Shown one piece after another: positions 6,223-9,987 of a DNA stretch of 9,987 nucleotides. The first letter of the stretch is position 1, and every line of letters begins with the position of its first letter. The notes beneath the pieces are model-generated. The model ran no database searches, was not told the DNA's origin, and saw nothing but the letters and a program-made list of their open reading frames with translations. The translations under genes and the position numbers were made by a program. The DNA is from an uncultured Jannaschia sp. (lineage in GTDB: Bacteria; Pseudomonadota; Alphaproteobacteria; Rhodobacterales; Rhodobacteraceae), in assembly GCA_937916365.1 (NCBI GenBank), contig CALFSY010000032.1, forward strand, positions 1 to 9,987, given 5' to 3'.

Positions 6223-6992
6223 TTACGGGCGCGCAATTCGGCAAAAACCGATGCGGCATCCAATCCCGCCATGCCAAGGCCCGCCGCAATCAAAGGCAGA
6301 TCCGCCCGCAAAAACGGATTTGTTTCACATTCAACAGACAGGATGGACGGCACAGTAGGTTGACCATGCACCCGCAGTTTGTCGATCGCATCTGCACGAG
6401 ACTTAAGTGCCGCATTTTCCGGTTCAATGGTTTGTGCAAATCGGGCATTTGTTTGGGTATATTCGTGACCGGAATAGATTTTCGTATCGGGCGACAAGGC
6501 CCGCAATTTCAAAAGACTGTTCCACATCATTTTAGCGTCGCCTTCAAACAAACGCCCACACCCCAACGCCATAAGACTGTCACCGGTAAATACGGCCTCT
6601 GCCTGGGCGAAATGATATGCAACATGCCCCAATGAATGGCCGGAAACGTCAATCACATCACCCCGAAATTGCCCTATAAAAACGCCGTCACCTTCGGATA
6701 CAGTATAGTCCAATGCGGGCAAACGATGGGCATCGGCCCGCGCACCCCAAACCTTTGCGCCCGTTTTTCGACGCAAAGCATCAACATCGGCAATGTGGTC
6801 GTGATGATGATGGGTGATTAAAATATCGCTTAATATCCAATCCTGCGCGGCCAAGGCGGCCTCAATCGGGGCGATTTGGGGCACATCAACCACGGCTGTG
6901 GCCCCCGTGCCTGGATCGTGAAGCAGATAGGCATAATTATCACTCAGGCAAGGGATGGTCATAATTTCAGCGGCTTGCGGTGTTTCAGGCAT
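6210..6992 (-). CDS. gloB: Hydroxyacylglutathione hydrolase (glyoxalase II)
   Basis: Glyoxalase II hydrolyses S-lactoylglutathione to lactate and glutathione, the second step of methylglyoxal detoxification in the cytoplasm. The 260-residue protein has the metallo-beta-lactamase fold with every metal ligand group: THHHHDH (60-66), SGHS with LGH (117-123), FTGDSL with Asp138 and SGHEY with His176. The GCGRLFEGD segment (144-152) and the C-terminal NPFLR (225-229) belong to the glutathione-binding HAGH C-terminal domain, which separates it from generic beta-lactamase-fold hydrolases. The ATG at 6992 is used; an in-frame ATG at residue 11 gives a shorter option beginning MTIPCLSDNYAYLL, but homologues extend a few residues further. 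Upstream SD signals are weak (GGATGA). It is divergent from the methyltransferase-like gene over 64 bases and precedes clpA on the same strand by 140 bases. Confidence 0.95.
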   Translation of the reverse strand: MPETPQAAEIMTIPCLSDNYAYLLHDPGTGATAVVDVPQIAPIEAALAAQDWILSDILITHHHHDHIADVDALRRKTGAKVWGARADAHRLPALDYTVSEGDGVFIGQFRGDVIDVSGHSLGHVAYHFAQAEAVFTGDSLMALGCGRLFEGDAKMMWNSLLKLRALSPDTKIYSGHEYTQTNARFAQTIEPENAALKSRADAIDKLRVHGQPTVPSILSVECETNPFLRADLPLIAAGLGMAGLDAASVFAELRARKDRF

Positions 6993-7056
6993 GGCAATTC
7001 ATCCGGGCTTGGGTCACACTTAAATTAAATCTTCGCGCAACCTGGGCCTTTGTGCA

Positions 7057-7821
7057 ATGTATTTGGATGTTTTGGACCTACGCCATTTTTATTATCGCAC
7101 ACGGCTTGGGCGGGTGGCAAAACACGCCATCCGCGAAAGGATGCGCACATTATGGCCTGATGTGACGGCGCAAACATTGGTGGGATTTGGGTTTGCCGCG
7201 CCCTTAATGCGCCCCTATCTACAACAGGCACGCCGCACCATCGCCCTTATGCCCGCAGGACAGGGTGTGATGCCCTGGCCGGCACAATTTAGTAATGTTT
7301 CGGTTCTATCCCATGAATATCTTTGGCACTTACAAAGTGGCGCGGTGGATCGAATCGTGTGTCTGCACGGGCTTGAAACCTCTGATCATCCTGCGGCCCT
7401 TCTTGATGAATGTGCCCGGGTTTTAGGCCCTGGTGGAAAGGCAATTTTCATTGTTCCCAACCGATCCGGTCTTTGGGCCCGGCGCGATGCAACACCCTTT
7501 GGGTTTGGGCGGCCCTATTCGCTAAGCCAATTAGAAACACAAATCAAACGTCACGCTTTTACGCCGGAGCGGCACACATCGGCACTTTTCCTACCGCCCA
7601 GTGAGCACCGTTTCTGGCTACGCTCGGCGGATATGATCGAAAAGGTCGGGGTTCGATTATCCCCCATTTATTCCGGCGGCGTGATTCTTTTAGAAGTTTC
7701 AAAACAAACATATACCCCCAAGCGCCTTGGCCTGGCCGAACGGGTGCGCCGACCACTCCGCATTTTAGAGGGCAATCCAACCCCTGTGGGTGCCAGCGGG
7801 CGCAGGGATGTTCAACCATGA
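7057..7821 (+). CDS. Class I methyltransferase-like protein (Methyltransf_11 type)
   Basis: This 254-residue cytoplasmic protein has the class I SAM-dependent methyltransferase layout. The motif I region is VGFGFAAPL (42-50). HLQSGAVDRIVCLHGLE (91-107) resembles the motif IV strand, and VLGPGGKAIFIVPN (122-135) is the post-motif strand with the usual GPGG turn. FGFGRPYSLSQLE (148-160) follows, as in Methyltransf_11 relatives. The acidic residue normally before motif I and the one ending strand 2 (here IALMPAG, 62-68) are not evident, so SAM binding may be altered or lost. The C-terminal 50 residues are basic and proline-containing. Homologues of this type often sit next to gloB in Rhodobacterales, to my recollection, yet the substrate is unknown. 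The ATG at 7057 lacks a clear Shine-Dalgarno sequence. The stop overlaps the ATG of a 36-codon frame by four bases. Confidence 0.8.
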   Translation: MYLDVLDLRHFYYRTRLGRVAKHAIRERMRTLWPDVTAQTLVGFGFAAPLMRPYLQQARRTIALMPAGQGVMPWPAQFSNVSVLSHEYLWHLQSGAVDRIVCLHGLETSDHPAALLDECARVLGPGGKAIFIVPNRSGLWARRDATPFGFGRPYSLSQLETQIKRHAFTPERHTSALFLPPSEHRFWLRSADMIEKVGVRLSPIYSGGVILLEVSKQTYTPKRLGLAERVRRPLRILEGNPTPVGASGRRDVQP

Positions 7822-7928
7822 TGCAATCAATCCAATACACCGTCCACCGCCGATTAAGGGTATTTGCAGGCGCTTTGATTGCTTTGTTTGACAAATGCCA
7901 TGGTGACGGGATCTATCTTTCCTTATAA
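7818..7928 (+). CDS. Possible 36-residue small protein, ATGA-coupled to the methyltransferase
   Basis: The frame opens with ATG at 7818, overlapping the preceding TGA (ATGA), and runs 36 codons to TAA. It encodes MMQSIQYTVHRRLRVFAGAL and then IALFDKCHGDGIYLSL: a basic start followed by a short hydrophobic stretch (VFAGALIALF). AGGGA lies about 9 bases upstream. The overlap and the basic-hydrophobic pattern hint at a coupled small protein. However, the frame covers the likely dehydrogenase -35, no family is recognised, and 36 codons is easily chance. Confidence 0.2.
   Translation: MMQSIQYTVHRRLRVFAGALIALFDKCHGDGIYLSL
7888..7917 (+). promoter_or_regulatory. Candidate promoter of the dehydrogenase gene
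   Basis: TTGACA at 7888-7893 is an exact -35 consensus. With an 18-base spacer the -10 would be TCTATC (7912-7917), a poor match (three of six). TATAAA at 7924-7929 is a better -10 but 30 bases away. Transcription would start 50-60 bases before the ATG. Confidence 0.4.
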
Positions 7929-7975
7929 ATTATTTTGATAAATCTCGCGAACGCCCCACAACAAAGGAAAATGCC

Positions 7976-9409
7976 ATGACCATGCCAGCGGACGAACCAA
8001 GTTTTCGCCAATCCGTCGACTTGATGTTCAATCGCGCGGCAGCGTTAATCCACCTACCGCCTGGGTTGCAGGAAAAAATTCGCGTTTGCAATTCCACCTA
8101 TACTGTGCGGTTTGGTGTGCGATTGCTGGGGGGCATTCAAACCTTTACCGGCTATCGCACTGTGCATTCGGAACATATGGAACCGGTGAAAGGTGGCATC
8201 CGCTATGCGCTAAGCGTTAATCAAGATGAGGTTGAGGCGCTGGCAGCATTAATGACATATAAATGTGCGTTGGTTGAAACACCATTTGGCGGATCGAAAG
8301 GCGGGTTGTGTATTGATCCACGCAAGTATGAAGAGGATGAGTTAGAAAAAATCACCCGGCGCTTTGCCTATGAATTGATTAAGCGTGATCTCATCAATCC
8401 AAGCCAAAATGTGCCAGCCCCCGATATGGGCACAGGCGAGCGTGAAATGGCCCTGATTGCCGATCAATATGCGCGGATGAACACCACCGATATAAATGCC
8501 AATGCCTGCGTCACCGGCAAACCACCCCATACAGGCGGGATCCAAGGCCGGGTCGAGGCCACGGGCCGCGGCGTGCAATACGCGCTGCGCGAATTTTTCC
8601 GTTACCCAGACGACGTTGCAAAAACCGGGCTGGCGGGCACGCTAGATGGAAAACGGGTGGTGGTTCAAGGGTTGGGGAACGTAGGCTATCACGCGGCCCT
8701 ATTCTTATCCCAAGAGGATGGATGTAAAATCACCCACGTGATCGAACGCGACGGCGCCATCGAAAACCAAAACGGGATTGACATTATTGCGCTAAAAGAT
8801 TGGATTGACACCCATGGCGGCGTGCGCGATTGCCCCTTGGGCACCTATCATGCGGACGGTATGCGAATGCTAGAGGCCGAATGTGACATCCTAATCCCGG
8901 CGGCGATCGAAAGCGTGATTACCATGCAAAATGCCGCAGATATCAAAGCGCCATTGATTATTGAGGCCGCAAACGGGCCAATTACCGCCGGGGCCGACGA
9001 TATTTTACGCCAAAAAGGCACAGTCATTATCCCCGATCTTTATGCCAATGCCGGTGGTGTGACGGTCAGCTATTTTGAATGGGTTAAAAACCTAAACCAT
9101 ATTCGATTTGGCCGGATGCAACGGCGGCAGGAGGAATCGCGCCATCAACTGATCGTTGATGAATTGGAACGCCTATCAAAAGATACCGGTATTGGTTGGA
9201 CATTGTCACCCGATTTCAAAGACCGCTATCTGCGCGGTGCGGGGGAATTGGAACTGGTGCGTTCTGGCCTGGATGACACGATGCGCGCGGCGTATCAATC
9301 AATGCGCGATGTGTGGTGGACGCACAATGATGTGCCAGATTTGCGCACCGCAGCATTTTTGGTCAGCATAAGGCGCGTCGCGCTTAGCTATCAGGCAAAG
9401 GGTATTTAG
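7976..9409 (+). CDS. Glu/Leu/Phe/Val dehydrogenase (probable glutamate dehydrogenase)
   Basis: This enzyme oxidatively deaminates an amino acid to its 2-oxo acid, or the reverse, using NAD(P); it links nitrogen and carbon metabolism in the cytoplasm. It has 477 residues, somewhat longer than common GDHs (about 410-450). The N-terminal catalytic domain shows EPVKGGIRYA (69-78) with Lys72, TYK (94-96), PFGGSKGG (103-110) with catalytic Lys108, and PAPDMGT (147-153) with Asp150. The Rossmann domain has QGLGNVG (231-237); Glu257 (HVIERDG) at the end of its second strand favours NAD over NADP, by inference. IIEAANGP (328-335) and NAGGVTVSYFEWVKN (358-372) are family hallmarks. The C-terminal part from about 375 is longer than in small GDHs. 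AAAGGA lies 7 bases before the ATG at 7976. Substrate (glutamate versus leucine or another amino acid) cannot be fixed by eye, so no symbol is given. Confidence 0.93.
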   Translation: MTMPADEPSFRQSVDLMFNRAAALIHLPPGLQEKIRVCNSTYTVRFGVRLLGGIQTFTGYRTVHSEHMEPVKGGIRYALSVNQDEVEALAALMTYKCALVETPFGGSKGGLCIDPRKYEEDELEKITRRFAYELIKRDLINPSQNVPAPDMGTGEREMALIADQYARMNTTDINANACVTGKPPHTGGIQGRVEATGRGVQYALREFFRYPDDVAKTGLAGTLDGKRVVVQGLGNVGYHAALFLSQEDGCKITHVIERDGAIENQNGIDIIALKDWIDTHGGVRDCPLGTYHADGMRMLEAECDILIPAAIESVITMQNAADIKAPLIIEAANGPITAGADDILRQKGTVIIPDLYANAGGVTVSYFEWVKNLNHIRFGRMQRRQEESRHQLIVDELERLSKDTGIGWTLSPDFKDRYLRGAGELELVRSGLDDTMRAAYQSMRDVWWTHNDVPDLRTAAFLVSIRRVALSYQAKGI

Positions 9410-9464
9410 GAAGTGCGAGCCCTATTTTGCCGCCATACATCAGTAGTACATTGAGCGAGAGAAC

Positions 9465-9496
9465 GTGTGAGGTGCAGGGTAAACCGCACCTCACAT
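9465..9496. terminator. Strong stem-loop between the dehydrogenase and ftsZ genes
   Basis: TGTGAGGTGC (9466-9475) and GCACCTCACA (9486-9495) form a perfect 10-bp stem with a ten-base loop; G9465 and T9496 add a G-U pair. It lies in the 139-base convergent gap, 56 bases after the dehydrogenase stop and 53 bases after the ftsZ stop. Its symmetry and place fit a bidirectional terminator or a 3'-end-protecting hairpin. Neither side has a clean T-run, so a Rho-independent mechanism is not certain. Confidence 0.5.
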
Positions 9497-9548
9497 CGAC
9501 CCAATTTAATAATGTTCTTTTGCAGGCAAGCCTACCAAGACCACTACT

Positions 9549-9987
9549 TCAATTTGCCTGGCGACGCAGGAATGCAGGCACCTCAATGCGTTCACGATCA
9601 GGATCAACCGCATTCCCATCGCGGGTGGTGCGCTGTGGCGTATGCCGCCGTTCAACGGGGGGGGTCACATCTTCCCTTTGGCCTGTCATGCGATGGATCA
9701 ACGAATTAATACCAAAACGGCCTTTTTTACTTGGCTCGCCTTGATCGGACTTTTCCTTGGCTGATTTGGGGGACGCATCCGGCGCTTCTTTTTCCACCGC
9801 TGCACGCAACCGTGCAAGCGTTTCGGGGGACGGGGTTCCTGGTGCAACAGATTTTTGAGATTGCCCAGGGGTCAGACTAAACCGCGGGCCACCGCCGCCC
9901 TCGGCCATTGTCGCAGACGTTTCTGTGTCTTCTAATGGTGGGTTTGGGCTATAGTAGGATGGCGGCGGCACATCTGCTGCGGGCTCT
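9549..9987 (-). CDS. ftsZ: Cell division protein FtsZ, C-terminal linker and tail (partial)
   Basis: The right edge cuts this minus-strand gene; about 145 C-terminal residues are visible and the frame is open to base 9987 (the GTG at 9971 is an internal valine, not a start). FtsZ is the tubulin-like GTPase of the division ring. Its GTPase domain lies outside the window. What is seen is a disordered linker rich in Pro, Ser, Glu and Lys (about 90 residues), then RFGINSLIHRMTG, then a charged stretch, and the terminal peptide RIEVPAFLRRQAN. That last segment is the conserved C-terminal peptide that binds FtsA and other ring proteins, in the alphaproteobacterial form, and it is what identifies the gene. 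The GINSLIHRMTG segment recurs in Rhodobacterales FtsZ tails. The gene converges on the dehydrogenase; lpxC, which often follows ftsZ in related genomes, is not here. Confidence 0.9.
   Translation of the reverse strand, partial: EPAADVPPPSYYSPNPPLEDTETSATMAEGGGGPRFSLTPGQSQKSVAPGTPSPETLARLRAAVEKEAPDASPKSAKEKSDQGEPSKKGRFGINSLIHRMTGQREDVTPPVERRHTPQRTTRDGNAVDPDRERIEVPAFLRRQAN

Noticed and set aside
5943..6635. A 230-codon plus-strand open frame across the clpA-gloB boundary
   Set aside because: It overlaps two well-supported minus-strand genes and the clpA leader; the peptide has no domain.
9427..9744. A 105-codon plus-strand open frame after the dehydrogenase
   Set aside because: Most of it is antisense to the ftsZ tail and the rest spans the stem-loop; no domain or ribosome site supports it.

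Overview
The window reads as ordinary chromosome of an alphaproteobacterium, most likely a marine Rhodobacterales (Rhodobacteraceae-like) species of moderate GC content. The proteins have the character of that group: a 510-residue propionyl-CoA carboxylase beta subunit, ClpA with an IGFG-type ClpP loop and a GTG start, glyoxalase II divergent from a small methyltransferase-like protein, a long (477-residue) Glu/Leu-type dehydrogenase, and an FtsZ tail ending in the alphaproteobacterial peptide IPAFLRRQA-like. I see no insertion sequence, integrase, CRISPR array, tRNA or rRNA.

Layout, left to right. (1) The left edge cuts a T5orf172/GIY-YIG-type protein (minus strand) that follows pccB by 11 bases and is probably cotranscribed with it. 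(2) pccB (minus) is divergent from a Bcr/CflA-type MFS drug exporter (plus). (3) A lone coxG/SRPBCC gene (plus) follows; its upstream region carries a perfect FNR-type box and a perfect 10-bp palindrome. (4) clpA (minus) converges on coxG; its leader contains a sigma-32-like promoter candidate. (5) gloB (minus) lies upstream of clpA and is divergent from a methyltransferase-like gene (plus). (6) A Glu/Leu/Phe/Val dehydrogenase gene (plus) follows, preceded by a consensus TTGACA. (7) The 3' end of ftsZ (minus) enters from the right edge and converges on the dehydrogenase; a perfect 10-bp stem lies between them.

The genes are mainly housekeeping or metabolic: propionyl-CoA carboxylation, proteolysis (ClpAP), methylglyoxal detoxification, glutamate/amino-acid interconversion and cell division, with a small-molecule exporter. 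They do not form one pathway. The plausible cotranscribed pair is pccB plus the GIY-YIG gene; the others look like single-gene units. No stretch over 300 bases lacks a gene: the largest gaps are 162, 154, 140, 139 and 102 bases, and each is described below.

I found no convincing evidence of a new multi-gene system. The most testable leads are regulatory: the FNR box before coxG, the heat-shock-like promoter before clpA, and the coupling of a GIY-YIG-type protein to pccB. A further lead is a methyltransferase-like protein that seems to lack the acidic SAM-binding residues.
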